33,951 nt of DNA from Actinomycetota bacterium (GTDB lineage Bacteria; Actinomycetota; Actinomycetes; Nanopelagicales; Nanopelagicaceae). The notes beneath the pieces were generated by a model, which was given only the letters and a program-made list of their open reading frames with translations, did no database searches and was not told the DNA's origin. The first letter of the stretch is position 1. Every line of letters starts with the position of its first letter. Both the position numbers and the translations under genes were made by a program. Positions 7,117 through 16,632 of this stretch are shown here, piece after piece. The DNA lies in the NCBI GenBank assembly GCA_005800815.1, contig SYEK01000027.1, forward strand, positions 1-33,951, read 5' to 3'.

Positions 7117-7986
7117 ATGTGGGCCTTGGTAATAAACCCATCGTCTGGGTCGGGAAAAGGCCTGAGAGTAGGGCGCAACGTCAAAGAGTTTCTCGTTGAG
7201 CATAGCTTAGAGCACGAGATAATTGCAGGCGATTGCACCAGTAGTGTTCGTAGAAATCTCTCTAGTTTTCTAGTCAAACATCCCGATTGCTCTGGGGTTT
7301 TTAGCGTTGGGGGAGATGGCACCGCTCATGAAGTAATGCAGGTGACCACCCCTCTTAAGGTGCCGCTTGCAGTGATCCCTGCAGGTTCTGGAAATGATCT
7401 GGTTCGAGCGCTGGGCTGGCCTTTGGATGATGTAAGTGATTATCTAGACAAGATCATCTCTACACCCTGTACGAGCATCGATCTTGGATACGCTCAAGGT
7501 CAGTGGTTTGGCGCCGTTCTCTCAACCGGCTTTGACTCTCTCGTCAATGAGCGGGCGAACAGATTGTCATGGCCTCGGGGGGTGATGAAATACAACGCAG
7601 CGATCGCCATTGAACTACCACGATTTCGACCCCGCCACTACGAGATTAGGCTGGATGAGCAAGTAATCTCAACAGGGGCGATGCTAATCGCAGTTGCGAA
7701 TGGAAGTAGTTATGGCTCTGGAATGTTGGTATGTCCTGAGGCCACGATGATGGATGGTTATTTTGATGTGATGATCCTTCATCCCGTTTCTAAATGGGAG
7801 TTTCTCAAGGTTTTTCCACGCGTCTTCAAAGGCAGCCACATCACCCATCCAGCGGTCCAAATAGTTCGTAGTAAGACTGTGAGGATTAGCGCCGATGCCG
7901 TTGCTTACGCAGATGGTGAGAGGCTTGGCCCCCTTCCTGTTTCGGCACGGTGTGTTCCGGATGCAATGCGAACCTGGGTAGCATGA
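7117..7986 (+). CDS. Diacylglycerol/lipid kinase (DagK_cat family)
   Basis: A 289-residue soluble lipid kinase that would phosphorylate diacylglycerol or a related lipid with ATP, feeding phosphatidate recycling. The N-terminal INPSSGSGKG, the nucleotide-binding GVFSVGGDGTAHEVMQ with GGDGT at residues 65-69, and AVIPAGSGNDLVRALGWP are signatures of the family (DgkB, YegS, sphingosine kinase). The C-terminal beta-sandwich includes GSSYGSGMLVCPEATMMDGYFDVMIL, which carries the catalytic/metal region. It sits between tatC and the helicase, with an ATGA overlap with the helicase start. The exact lipid substrate is not determinable. Confidence 0.88.
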   Translation: MWALVINPSSGSGKGLRVGRNVKEFLVEHSLEHEIIAGDCTSSVRRNLSSFLVKHPDCSGVFSVGGDGTAHEVMQVTTPLKVPLAVIPAGSGNDLVRALGWPLDDVSDYLDKIISTPCTSIDLGYAQGQWFGAVLSTGFDSLVNERANRLSWPRGVMKYNAAIAIELPRFRPRHYEIRLDEQVISTGAMLIAVANGSSYGSGMLVCPEATMMDGYFDVMILHPVSKWEFLKVFPRVFKGSHITHPAVQIVRSKTVRISADAVAYADGERLGPLPVSARCVPDAMRTWVA

Positions 7987-10358
7987 CGACGCCTGCCCAA
8001 AACTACGCTGCGGCCAAGGCGCGAAACGCCCATCCGATCACTCAGGCGTTTCTAGCCACCTTCAGTTTCGAGTTCGACAGTTTCCAGATAGAGGCATGTC
8101 AGGCTCTGGAGCAGGGAAGCGGGGTACTAGTTGCTGCGCCCACCGGGGCTGGAAAGACTGTCGTCGGGGAGTTTGCCGCATATTTCGCCCAACATCAGGG
8201 GAAGAAGTGTTTCTACACGACTCCGATAAAGGCACTATCTAATCAAAAATACTCCGAATTCGTCGCAAAGTTTGGGCCGGACAGAGTCGGACTCCTTACC
8301 GGGGATACCAGTATCAATGGTGAGGCAGATATATTGGTAATGACAACAGAGGTGCTTCGTAATATGTTGTATGCGAGCTCTTCAACTCTTGCCAATCTTG
8401 GCTATGTTGTTATGGATGAGGTTCATTATCTTGCAGATAAGTTCCGTGGTGCAGTCTGGGAAGAGGTTCTCATCCATCTTATGGAGGCTGTGCAGGTGAT
8501 CTCACTATCGGCCACGGTGTCAAATGCAGAGGAGTTCGGTGAGTGGCTTGGTGAGGTGCGTGGAGATACGTGTGTCATTGTAAGTGAGATTAGGCCGATC
8601 CCGTTGTATCAGCATGTGCTGATCGGTAATCGCATGCTTGATCTCTTCGAGAAACCTGGAGTGATTAACCCAGATATTCTGGCCCGAGAGCGAGAAGCGA
8701 TGCGTAAATCATCGATGGAGCGCCACCGTCGAGCTCGCTACAGTGATGTGAAAAACCGACTCTCACGTGCCGATATCGTTGAAAAACTTCAGACAGAGAA
8801 TATGCTGCCGGCAATTACCTTCATCTTCTCACGGGTCGGATGCGAGGCTGCGGTTCAACAGTGCTTGGCGCAGGGTATTCGATTGACAACCCCGCAGGAG
8901 CGCACAGAGATCAAAGCAATCGCACTGAAATACACGGCCAATATTGCCGCTGAGGATCTAGAGGTTCTTGGATTCCCCGATTGGTTAACTGCCCTTGAGC
9001 GCGGAATCGCCGCTCATCACGCTGGCCTACTTCCAAGTTTCAAAGGGGCAGTTGAAGATCTCTTCCAACGCGGTCTCGTCAAGGCAGTCTTTGCGACAGA
9101 GACACTTGCTCTGGGAATTAATATGCCAGCACGAACGGTAGTCCTAGAAAAACTCATCAAATTCAATGGTGAAGCGCTGGTTCCAATAACCCCAGGGGAG
9201 TACACACAACTCACGGGTAGAGCTGGTCGTCGCGGAATCGATATTGAAGGAAATGCAGTCATTCAGTGGTCTCCAACGGTCGATTCTGCAGCTGCAGCAG
9301 GTCTGGCCTCTACACGCACGTATCCATTGCGCTCCTCTTTTGCACCCACCTACAACATGTCAATAAATTTGATCTCCCGATTTGGAAGAGAGCGTGCACG
9401 GACATCGCTGGATTCCTCCTTTGCACAGTTCCAAGCCGATCGGGCTGTGGTGGGTCTATCCCGTCAGATACGTAAGAATGAAGCGGCCATAGAGGAGATA
9501 TTGAGTAATGCTCAATGTCATCTCGGTGACTTCATCGATTATGCGAGTATTCGTCGCGAAATCAAAGAGGTAGAGGTTTTTTTGAGCCGGCGGGACCATA
9601 AAAAGAGTTTTGATAATCGTCAACGCTCCAAGTTGGAGAGTGATCTTAGTGATCTACGCAAGGCTCTTCGCAGTCACAGTTGCCACAAGTGCAATGAGCG
9701 GGAGGAGCATTCCCGTTTTGCCGAACGTGCCGCCCGCCTCAACCGTGAGAATGATGCTCTTCGGACACGAGTTGAGGCCCGCACAAATGTCATCGCGAAA
9801 ACCTTTGATCAAATCTGCCAGGTCCTTACGCATCTGAATTATATGAAAGGGGACAAGCCGACTTCTCAAGGGCAGATTCTCACAAAAATATATGCTGAAT
9901 CAGATCTGCTTCTCACCGAGTCGATTCGCTGTGGTCTTTTTGATGAACTCAACGCTACCGAGCTTCTATCAATCATCTCTTGTATGATTTTTGAGTCCCG
10001 CTCAGTTGAGAGTATCGCCCCTAAGATGCCAAGTCCTCGAGTTTCATCGGCCCTGACCGAGGTGATCTCTATCTGGGCGCAGTTAGAGCTTATAGAGACC
10101 CAGTATGGTGTGAAGACGCAACGCGAGCCCGATGCAGGATTTTGCTGGATCGCCTATAAATGGGCCAGCGGTGGTTCCCTTCAGAGCGTACTTAAAGGCA
10201 GTGATATGTCTGTGGGCGACTTTGTCCGTTCGATGAAGCAGTTAATTGATCTACTCACTCAAATTTCCGGAGCCAGCCAGAGACTTCGTCCGATATGTAA
10301 GGATGCAATCAAGCGAATCGATCGTGGAGTAGTTTCATATCTCATGGGCGATATATGA
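7983..10358 (+). CDS. helY: DEVH-box superfamily 2 helicase, HelY/Mtr4-like
   Basis: A 791-residue ATP-dependent helicase of the Ski2/Mtr4/HelY type; the mycobacterial member (Rv2092c) sits at the same place after tatC. RecA1 carries Q-motif-like FDSFQIEACQ, Walker A PTGAGKT at residues 53-59, YTTPIKALSNQKY and the DEVH box at 145-148, then SLSATVSN (motif III). RecA2 carries FIFSRVGC, HHAGLLPSFKGAVEDLFQRGLVKAVFATETLALGINMPARTVV and QLTGRAGRRGID (motif VI). The later helical region contains HSCHKCNEREEH, like the conserved Cys-x2-Cys segment of HelY. Its role is probably in RNA processing or turnover, from the eukaryotic relatives. It overlaps the neighbours on both sides by ATGA. Confidence 0.92.
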   Translation: MTTPAQNYAAAKARNAHPITQAFLATFSFEFDSFQIEACQALEQGSGVLVAAPTGAGKTVVGEFAAYFAQHQGKKCFYTTPIKALSNQKYSEFVAKFGPDRVGLLTGDTSINGEADILVMTTEVLRNMLYASSSTLANLGYVVMDEVHYLADKFRGAVWEEVLIHLMEAVQVISLSATVSNAEEFGEWLGEVRGDTCVIVSEIRPIPLYQHVLIGNRMLDLFEKPGVINPDILAREREAMRKSSMERHRRARYSDVKNRLSRADIVEKLQTENMLPAITFIFSRVGCEAAVQQCLAQGIRLTTPQERTEIKAIALKYTANIAAEDLEVLGFPDWLTALERGIAAHHAGLLPSFKGAVEDLFQRGLVKAVFATETLALGINMPARTVVLEKLIKFNGEALVPITPGEYTQLTGRAGRRGIDIEGNAVIQWSPTVDSAAAAGLASTRTYPLRSSFAPTYNMSINLISRFGRERARTSLDSSFAQFQADRAVVGLSRQIRKNEAAIEEILSNAQCHLGDFIDYASIRREIKEVEVFLSRRDHKKSFDNRQRSKLESDLSDLRKALRSHSCHKCNEREEHSRFAERAARLNRENDALRTRVEARTNVIAKTFDQICQVLTHLNYMKGDKPTSQGQILTKIYAESDLLLTESIRCGLFDELNATELLSIISCMIFESRSVESIAPKMPSPRVSSALTEVISIWAQLELIETQYGVKTQREPDAGFCWIAYKWASGGSLQSVLKGSDMSVGDFVRSMKQLIDLLTQISGASQRLRPICKDAIKRIDRGVVSYLMGDI

Positions 10359-11263
10359 CTTTGATGCTCATTGATAGCGCATCGCTGTGGTATCGAGCCT
10401 ACTATGGGATGCCAGATACTTTGCTAGCACCGGATGGAACCCCAGTGAATGCAATTCGCGGCTACATCGATATGACGGCCCGATTGATGAGCATCTATAA
10501 ACCCACCCGTATCGTTGCCGCTTTAGATGGTGACTGGCGCCCAAGCTGGCGTGTTGAGCTATTTCCCGACTATAAAGCAAACCGCCTTGAACAAGAGGGT
10601 CAGGGCGAGGATGAGGAGGAGCCCGAAACACTAACACCGCAAATCCCAATCTTGCTTGAACTCCTAGATCTCTTTGGAATCCCGGTGGTCGGTGTAGATG
10701 ATTTCGAGGCCGATGATGTCATGGCAACATACGCTGAAAATGAGAATGGGCCAGTTCGAATAGTCACGGGCGATCGAGATCTCTTCCAGATGGTCGATGA
10801 CAAACGAGATATCAAAGTTATTTACTTGGCTAAGGGTGTATCAAGCCACGATCTCGTCGATTTCACGTACATATCGCAGAAGTATCAGATACCAGGGGAG
10901 CGCTATGCACTCTTTGCCCTTTTTCGTGGGGATCCATCTGATGGACTTCCAGGAGTACGTGGTATCGGTGAAAAAGGGGCTGCCTTGATAGCGAGAAACT
11001 TCTCTTCATCTGCCGCTGCCATTGAGGGGGCACATAGCGGGCATGAATCCTTACCGCCAGCTTTGGCAAAGAAAATTATCGCTGGCCTTGACTATCTCAC
11101 AGTGGCTCCGGCAGTAGTCTTTCTTGCGCGACATGTGGCATTACCGCGAATAGATTTGTCGATTCCTGGAGCACCGAAGGATCTCTCTTCGATTTATCAA
11201 TTCAAGGAGCGCTACGGCCTAGGTGCTAGCGTCGATCGTTTGATCAGTGCTCTGAATTGGTAA
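10355..11263 (+). CDS. 5'-3' exonuclease (flap endonuclease family)
   Basis: A 302-residue stand-alone FEN/XPG-type nuclease resembling the N-terminal domain of DNA polymerase I. Metal ligands are visible in LIDSASLWYRAYYG (Asp7), DYKANR with the upstream ALDGD, DDFEADDVMATYA and IVTGDRDLFQMV. The helix-hairpin-helix for duplex binding is FRGDPSDGLPGVRGIGEKGAALIARNF. It would remove RNA primers or 5' flaps in replication and repair. The ATGA overlap with helY indicates co-translation, and the 3' end overlaps lnt by 7 nt. It could duplicate the polI domain or replace it; polA is not in the window. Confidence 0.9.
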   Translation: MTLMLIDSASLWYRAYYGMPDTLLAPDGTPVNAIRGYIDMTARLMSIYKPTRIVAALDGDWRPSWRVELFPDYKANRLEQEGQGEDEEEPETLTPQIPILLELLDLFGIPVVGVDDFEADDVMATYAENENGPVRIVTGDRDLFQMVDDKRDIKVIYLAKGVSSHDLVDFTYISQKYQIPGERYALFALFRGDPSDGLPGVRGIGEKGAALIARNFSSSAAAIEGAHSGHESLPPALAKKIIAGLDYLTVAPAVVFLARHVALPRIDLSIPGAPKDLSSIYQFKERYGLGASVDRLISALNW

Positions 11264-12639
11264 ACCTCTTGTTGGCACTTCTGAGCGGAGGCCTTCTGAG
11301 CGGGGCATTCGCACCCCTGTCACTGTGGTGGTTGGCACCACTAGCAATCGCCATCCATATGCACTCTCTGAAATCCTCGGTCCATCCGTACGTGAACTGC
11401 TTCCTCTTTGCTCTCACATTCAATGCCATCGCACTGAATTGGACCAGTATCTTTGTTGGTGCGAGCCCATGGCTAATACTGGCGGTGGGTCAGGCCCTTT
11501 TCTTCCTGCCACTTGGCCTGTCTCGAAGGTTTTCCCCAACTATCTATCCGCTGATCTTTCTCTCTCTTGAACAGTTACGAACAGTATTTCCATTTGGCGG
11601 CTTCGGATGGCTTCGAATCGCCTACTCTCAGGCCGATTCGCCATATAGCAGGATTGCCGCGATAGGGGGAGCGCCCTGCTTGAGCGCAATCGTGTTGTCT
11701 CTGGCACTTGTTATCACCGCTGTTTTTTCAAAAAAAATCATGATTACACCTATTCTTCCCCTGCTTTTGATACTTATCCCGGTACAGACTCAAGCTGTGG
11801 GAGATATCAAAGTCCTCATGGTGCAGGGAGATGTGCCTCAGTTAGGATTGGATTTCAATGCCAGGGCAAAAGCAGTTTTTGCAAATCATGTTGCGCAAAC
11901 AAGAAAAGCCTTGGCTATTGATAGCGATGTCGACTTTATCCTCTGGCCCGAGAATGCAGTTGATGTCGATCCATTCACACATATCGATGTGGAAAGTGAA
12001 TTAAATTCATTCTCGCAACCTTTGATAATCGGCGCTGTCATTCGTAATCAAGGAAGATTGCAAAACACATCTATCCTTTGGCAGGGTCAATCTCGCCAGA
12101 TCTACGTAAAAAGACATCTGACACCCTTTGGTGAGTACATACCCGTGCGCTCCTTGGCCCAAAAGATCTCACCATTGAGCCGATCCGTCGAGGATTTCCA
12201 AGCGGGTAACTCATCACCAGAGTTCTCCATCGCAGAGGCGAAAATCGCTCCGATTATCTGCTTTGAACTCGTGGATGATCGATTACTCGCCCAGGCTGCA
12301 CAGCGCTCCAATATCTTCGTGGTCCAGACCAATAGTGCGACCTTTGGCATCTCTGCCCAAAGCGCCCAGCAGTTGGGGATTTCTCGCATACGGGCGATAG
12401 AGCATGGTAGAGATACCCTCTCAGTCTCAACGACCGGGATCTCGGCTGTAATAGATCATCAAGGTGAGATACAAGAGCGCACGCAGTTACACCAGAGCGC
12501 TCATATATTTGCCACAGCGAAGCTGCGTGCCGGCCATACCCCCGGAGATCGCCTTGGTGGCTGGGCCCCAGTACTCAGCCTGGCCTGGTTATTGACCCTG
12601 GTGCGAGGGCGAGGCCGCCTCAGGGTTCAACGCCGATAA
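11257..12639 (+). CDS. lnt: Apolipoprotein N-acyltransferase
   Basis: Lnt transfers an acyl chain from phospholipid to the N-terminal cysteine of lipoproteins at the outer face of the cytoplasmic membrane. The 460 residues begin with several hydrophobic helices (LLLALLSGGLLSGAFAPLSLWWLAPLAIAI onward), include FPFGGFGWLRIAYSQ, and continue into a nitrilase-like domain. The catalytic triad is visible as Glu232 in LWPENAVD, Lys285 in IYVKRHLTPFGEY and Cys335 in PIICFELVDD. The start is TTG 11257, inside the exonuclease gene. In many Actinobacteria lnt is next to or fused with ppm1, but none follows here. It converges on gcvP with a 16-bp gap and no hairpin. Confidence 0.92.
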   Translation: MVNLLLALLSGGLLSGAFAPLSLWWLAPLAIAIHMHSLKSSVHPYVNCFLFALTFNAIALNWTSIFVGASPWLILAVGQALFFLPLGLSRRFSPTIYPLIFLSLEQLRTVFPFGGFGWLRIAYSQADSPYSRIAAIGGAPCLSAIVLSLALVITAVFSKKIMITPILPLLLILIPVQTQAVGDIKVLMVQGDVPQLGLDFNARAKAVFANHVAQTRKALAIDSDVDFILWPENAVDVDPFTHIDVESELNSFSQPLIIGAVIRNQGRLQNTSILWQGQSRQIYVKRHLTPFGEYIPVRSLAQKISPLSRSVEDFQAGNSSPEFSIAEAKIAPIICFELVDDRLLAQAAQRSNIFVVQTNSATFGISAQSAQQLGISRIRAIEHGRDTLSVSTTGISAVIDHQGEIQERTQLHQSAHIFATAKLRAGHTPGDRLGGWAPVLSLAWLLTLVRGRGRLRVQRR

Positions 12640-12655
12640 GTAATATTATGTAAAC

Positions 12656-15517
12656 TCAGGCGAACTCAGAGATAGGCGGGCAGGAGCAGATCAAGTTCCT
12701 ATCCCCGTGGGCCCCATCGATACGCCCAACTGCCGGCCAGTATTTACCCGGCATTCCCACTATCTCACCGCTGATAAGTCCAGAGCGCACCGTTGGTGTA
12801 GCCCCGAACTCTCGAGAATATGAGCGCTCCCAGGCCGAGGCGAGCACTGAATCGATCGTGTGGGGTGCATGGCGCAGCGCCGACTCCTCAACGCTTATCT
12901 TCCCCTGGCGGATGGATTGAATCTCCCCGGCAATGGCGATCATGGCCGAGATAAATCTATCTATCTCGGCGATATCTTCACTCTCTGTTGGCTCGATCAT
13001 CAAAGTGCCTGCAACTGGAAAGCTCATGGTCGGTGCGTGAAGACCGTAATCCATCAACCGTTTGGCGATGTCATCGACACTCACCCCTGTGCTCTTGGTG
13101 ATCTCACGAATATCCAATATGCACTCATGGGCCACGCGTCCAGCCTTTCCTGTATACAGGACGGGATAAAAGGGATTTAACTTTGTGGCTATGTAATTTG
13201 CCGACAAGATTGCAACCGATGTGGCAAGAGTTAATCCAGCACCGCCCATCATGCGGATATAGGCCCATGAAATCGGCAGGATGCTGGCCGATCCAAATGG
13301 TGCTCCACTGATCGGACCCGGTCCGCTCAGTGGACCAGCAGAGGCATCCATCGGATGGTTAGGAAGAAAAGGGGCCAGATGCGCTCGCGAGATCACAGGT
13401 CCGACACCTGGTCCCCCACCCCCATGCGGGATGCAGAAGGTTTTATGCAGATTCAGATGAGAGATGTCGGCGCCGAATTTTCCAGGTTGAGAGAGCCCAA
13501 CAAGAGCATTCAGATTTGCACCATCGACGTATACCTGACCACCTGCCTCATGAACCAGGGCGCATATCTGTGTGATCTCAGATTCAAATACTCCATGGGT
13601 AGAGGGATATGTCACCATGATCGCCGCTAATGCCCGTGCATGATTTGAGATCTTTGATCTTAGATCATCAAGGCTGACATTTCCGGCCTCATCACACTCG
13701 ACCACAACAACCTTCATCCCTGCCATCACCGCTGAGGCGGCATTGGTGCCGTGAGCACTTGATGGAATCAAACAAATTGTGCGCCCCGAATCTTCTCGCG
13801 AGTCGTGATAATGACGGATTGCAAGAAGGCCAGCGAACTCGCCCTGACTTCCTGCATTTGGCTGTAGAGAAACAGCCTCATAACCGGTGATAGCAAGCAA
13901 CCATTGCGATAACTCGTGGATCAATTCGCGGGTACCGGCGCTTTGGGAAGCGGGGGCAAAGGGGTGAAGTGATGAGAACTCTGGCCAGGTAACCGGGATC
14001 ATCTCGGTTGTTGAGTTCAATTTCATCGTACATGAGCCCAGCGGGATCATCGTGCGATCAAGTGCTAGATCGCGATCAGATAACATTCGAAGGTATCGCA
14101 ACATCGATGTCTCTGAGCGATGTGTGTTAAAGATGGGGTGGCGAAGATAGGAAGAGCTGCGTACCTGTTTGGGTGGAATCGATGCAACGTACTCTCCCAC
14201 TTTCCCACCGCCGAAAATCTCTTTGAGATCGGCCATCAAAGATGCATCAGTGGATTCATCAAGTGATAGGCCTATGTGCGTCGAATCGATTACACGTAGA
14301 TTAATTTTTTTTCGGGCAGCGGCGCTATGTATACTCGCAGCATCACTGACCTGGACTAATAAGGTATCGAAGAAGTTTCGATGGACGATGCGATGACCTG
14401 ATGCAGCGATTGAGGCCGCGAGTTGTTTTGTCTGCTCATTAACTCTGGAGGCGATGATCTTTAAGCCCGATGGTCCATGCCACATCGCATAGAAAGCACT
14501 TATGACTGCAAGTAAGACTTGGGCTGTACAGATGTTGCTCGTTGCCTTGTCCCGACGGATGTGTTGTTCGCGAGTTTGCAGCGCCAATCGAAAGGCTGGA
14601 TTCCCATGGGCATCGATGCTTTGGCCAACGAGTCGTCCCGGAAGTGATCGCTCAAGCCCATCGCGCACGGCCATGAAGCCAGCATGTGGTCCACCGAAGC
14701 CCATCGGAACTCCAAAGCGTTGGGCAGAACCGATTGCGATATCTGCTCCCCACTCCCCCGGTGGGCTCATCACTGTGAGGGCAAGTAGATCGGTCGCTGC
14801 AATCAGTAGAGCGCCATGAGAGTGAGCCCACGCACTCAGGGCTGAGTAGTCTCGGACTTCCCCGTAGGTATCTGGGTACTGCACAAGAACTCCAAAGACG
14901 TTTTCTATCTCTGGAATCTTGGAGAGATCAAGAACTTTTACGTGGATTCCCAGAGGCTTTGCCCGAGTTTGCACAACGGCGATGCTCTGCGGATGCACAC
15001 TCTCATCGATAAGAAAGAGCGCATCATCACCACCTGCATAGACACGCCTTGCCAGGGTCATCGCCTCGGCGGCGGCCGTTGGTTCATCGAGCATCGAGGC
15101 ATTGGCGATCGGTAGAGCGCTCAGATCAGAGATAGTTGTCTGAAAGGCGAAGAGAGCCTCCAACCTGCCCTGGGAGATCTCGGCTTGATAAGGCGTATAT
15201 GCGGTGTACCAGGCTGGGTTCTCGATAACATTGCGCAGCACCACAGGTGGAGTAATCGCGTTGTAATAGCCGGTTCCTATGAGTGAGCGGTACATCTCAT
15301 TCTTATCTGCCAAGGTGCGAAGTGCTGCAATCGTCTCTACCTCGTTGATCGCGCTAGGAAGCAGCTCATCGAGCCTGCCTGAGATCGCAATCGTTGATGG
15401 GATCACATCGGCGATGAAATCGGCCATGCTGTGATAGCCAAGCTCCATGAGCATCGTCTGGCTTTGATCCTGCGAAGGGCCTATATGGCGCCGCGAAAAA
15501 GCCTCATAGTCGGACAT
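12656..15517 (-). CDS. gcvP: Glycine dehydrogenase (decarboxylating), P-protein
   Basis: GcvP decarboxylates glycine with pyridoxal phosphate and passes the aminomethyl group to lipoyl-GcvH. The 953 residues are the full single-chain form: the N-terminal half starts [12 protein letters not shown], and the C-terminal half has the PLP lysine at residue 692 in [21 protein letters not shown] and [13 protein letters not shown]. The final CSCPP segment is typical. A TACCCT hexamer 6 nt before the ATG suggests its own leaderless promoter, although it lies only 19 bp after a MerR-type gene. gcvT is not in the window. gcvH is four genes upstream, as in M. tuberculosis (Rv1826 to Rv1832). Confidence 0.96.
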   Translation of the reverse strand: MSDYEAFSRRHIGPSQDQSQTMLMELGYHSMADFIADVIPSTIAISGRLDELLPSAINEVETIAALRTLADKNEMYRSLIGTGYYNAITPPVVLRNVIENPAWYTAYTPYQAEISQGRLEALFAFQTTISDLSALPIANASMLDEPTAAAEAMTLARRVYAGGDDALFLIDESVHPQSIAVVQTRAKPLGIHVKVLDLSKIPEIENVFGVLVQYPDTYGEVRDYSALSAWAHSHGALLIAATDLLALTVMSPPGEWGADIAIGSAQRFGVPMGFGGPHAGFMAVRDGLERSLPGRLVGQSIDAHGNPAFRLALQTREQHIRRDKATSNICTAQVLLAVISAFYAMWHGPSGLKIIASRVNEQTKQLAASIAASGHRIVHRNFFDTLLVQVSDAASIHSAAARKKINLRVIDSTHIGLSLDESTDASLMADLKEIFGGGKVGEYVASIPPKQVRSSSYLRHPIFNTHRSETSMLRYLRMLSDRDLALDRTMIPLGSCTMKLNSTTEMIPVTWPEFSSLHPFAPASQSAGTRELIHELSQWLLAITGYEAVSLQPNAGSQGEFAGLLAIRHYHDSREDSGRTICLIPSSAHGTNAASAVMAGMKVVVVECDEAGNVSLDDLRSKISNHARALAAIMVTYPSTHGVFESEITQICALVHEAGGQVYVDGANLNALVGLSQPGKFGADISHLNLHKTFCIPHGGGGPGVGPVISRAHLAPFLPNHPMDASAGPLSGPGPISGAPFGSASILPISWAYIRMMGGAGLTLATSVAILSANYIATKLNPFYPVLYTGKAGRVAHECILDIREITKSTGVSVDDIAKRLMDYGLHAPTMSFPVAGTLMIEPTESEDIAEIDRFISAMIAIAGEIQSIRQGKISVEESALRHAPHTIDSVLASAWERSYSREFGATPTVRSGLISGEIVGMPGKYWPAVGRIDGAHGDRNLICSCPPISEFA

Positions 15518-15523
15518 GTGCTA

Positions 15524-15529
15524 AGGGTA
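15524..15529 (-). promoter_or_regulatory. -10 box for leaderless gcvP
   Basis: TACCCT on the minus strand lies exactly 6 nt before the gcvP ATG. The identical hexamer and spacing occur before aroH. Confidence 0.6.
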
Positions 15530-15536
15530 GAGTGGT

Positions 15537-16037
15537 TTAGGCGCCCTTGCTCTTTCTACGCAGTGCAAGCTCATCGTTATCTTGGCCACTTACCAAATGA
15601 CCATTGATCTCACCAGCCAAGTTCAAAAGTGAGCCCTCTACCTCATCCCAGACCTTGCCCACAGCGATCCCGAATACACCCTGGCCACCTGCAAGCAGAT
15701 CGATGATCTCATCGGGGCTTGTGCACTCATAGATAGATGCTCCATCACTCATCAAGGTGATGCGCTCTAAATCACTGACTCCCCTGCCGCGCAGATGATC
15801 CACGGCGATTCGTATATTTTGAAGTGAGACTCCAGCATCCAACAAGCGCTTGACGATCTTGAGGACCAAGATGTCTTGAAAGCCATAGAGGCGAGCCGTG
15901 CCAGAGCCACTTGCACTTCGGATACTGGGCTCTACCAGGGATGTGCGGGCCCAATAGTCGAGCTGGCGGTAGGAGATACCTGCCGCCGAGCAGGCTGTGG
16001 CTCCGCGATAGCCGATCTCTAACTCCTGGGAAGGCAC
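15537..16037 (-). CDS. MerR-family transcriptional regulator (Rv1830-like)
   Basis: A 166-residue regulator. The N-terminal winged HTH reads YRGATACSAAGISYRQLDYWARTSLVEPSIRSASGSGTARLYGFQDILVLKIVKRLLDAG with the MerR wing (LYGFQDILVL); the C-terminal part lacks the metal- or drug-binding domains of classic MerR proteins. Gene order gcvP, this gene, DUF151, MerR, garA, gcvH matches Rv1832 to Rv1826. The start is GTG 16037; its ribosome binding site is poor. Its 103-bp upstream gap holds a candidate promoter and two palindromes that could be autoregulatory sites. The target genes are unknown; gcvP is the nearest. Confidence 0.85.
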   Translation of the reverse strand: MPSQELEIGYRGATACSAAGISYRQLDYWARTSLVEPSIRSASGSGTARLYGFQDILVLKIVKRLLDAGVSLQNIRIAVDHLRGRGVSDLERITLMSDGASIYECTSPDEIIDLLAGGQGVFGIAVGKVWDEVEGSLLNLAGEINGHLVSGQDNDELALRRKSKGA

Positions 16038-16064
16038 GAAGACTCAATTCTCTTGGGGGGTATA

Positions 16065-16093
16065 AACCTAAGGTAGGGCGGGCCTGGATTCAA
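16065..16093 (-). promoter_or_regulatory. Candidate promoter of the Rv1830-like regulator
   Basis: On the minus strand, TTGAAT (16088-16093) and TAGGTT (16065-16070) are separated by 17 bp, giving a leader of about 20 nt. The -10 overlaps the small palindrome ACCTAAGGT at 16066-16074. Confidence 0.4.
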
Positions 16094-16112
16094 TGACCGA
16101 CACGGTACAAAC

Positions 16113-16142
16113 CTCTAGTAGAGATTGAGGGTTTTGAACCCT
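16113..16142. promoter_or_regulatory. Paired palindromes upstream of the MerR-type gene
   Basis: CTCTAGTAGAG (16113-16123, 5-bp arms around one base) is followed by AGGGTTTTGAACCCT (16128-16142, 6-bp arms, 3-base centre), the latter touching the stop codon of the DUF151 gene. They may be operators for a MerR protein or, for the second, a weak terminator; no T-run follows. Confidence 0.35.
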
Positions 16143-16629
16143 AACCCGCAAAATCATCGGGATTGATCTCCTCCAAGAACTGGCGAAAACGCTCGACCTC
16201 TTGATTCTCCCCACCGGCCTCAACTGGAATCTCTATCCCAGCCTCATCAAGGAGCTCGGCACTTGCCAGGATCTCACTATTGGTCCGTAGAGCCAGAGCG
16301 ATCGCATCCGAGGGCCGCGCCGAGAGCTTGCGTTCGGGCTCACTGCCGCCTGCGATGATCAAATTTGCGAAGAAGATGCCATCCTTGACCTCGGTCAGGT
16401 GCACCGCACGCAGCGTTGCACCTAAGGTCGAAAAGAGCTCGCTCATAAGATCGTGTGTCAGAGGCCGCGGGGGCACCACCTGTTGCTGGGCAAAGGCGAT
16501 CGCACTCGCCTCGGCTGCCCCGACCCAAATCGGCAAAAAGCGCGAACCTTCAATCTCCTTGAGCAAGACGATTGGTTGGTTAGAGGGCATCTCAACTCGA
16601 ACGCCCACAACCTCCATGCCAATGAGCAT
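16141..16629 (-). CDS. Bifunctional nuclease family protein (DUF151)
   Basis: A 162-residue DUF151 protein (Rv1829-like). The beta-rich N-terminus MEVVGVRVEMPSNQPIVLLKEIEGSRFLPIWVGAAEASAIAFA is diagnostic, followed by the conserved THDLM and RPSDAIALALRTNSEILAS. Plant members show DNase/RNase activity, which gave the family its name; the bacterial function is not settled. The C-terminus is acidic. Its ATG is 3 nt after the stop of the ftsR-like gene, so the two are co-translated. The conserved position between two MerR regulators suggests a shared regulatory role, which is inference. Confidence 0.88.
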   Translation of the reverse strand: MLIGMEVVGVRVEMPSNQPIVLLKEIEGSRFLPIWVGAAEASAIAFAQQQVVPPRPLTHDLMSELFSTLGATLRAVHLTEVKDGIFFANLIIAGGSEPERKLSARPSDAIALALRTNSEILASAELLDEAGIEIPVEAGGENQEVERFRQFLEEINPDDFAG

Positions 16630-16632
16630 GTT

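Noticed and set aside
12640-12655. Terminator between lnt and gcvP
   Set aside because: Only 16 bp of AT-rich sequence, with no stem.
14502-14819. Plus-strand 105-codon ORF inside gcvP
   Set aside because: Shadow of gcvP; composition is low-complexity Arg/Ser/Ala and no start signal exists.
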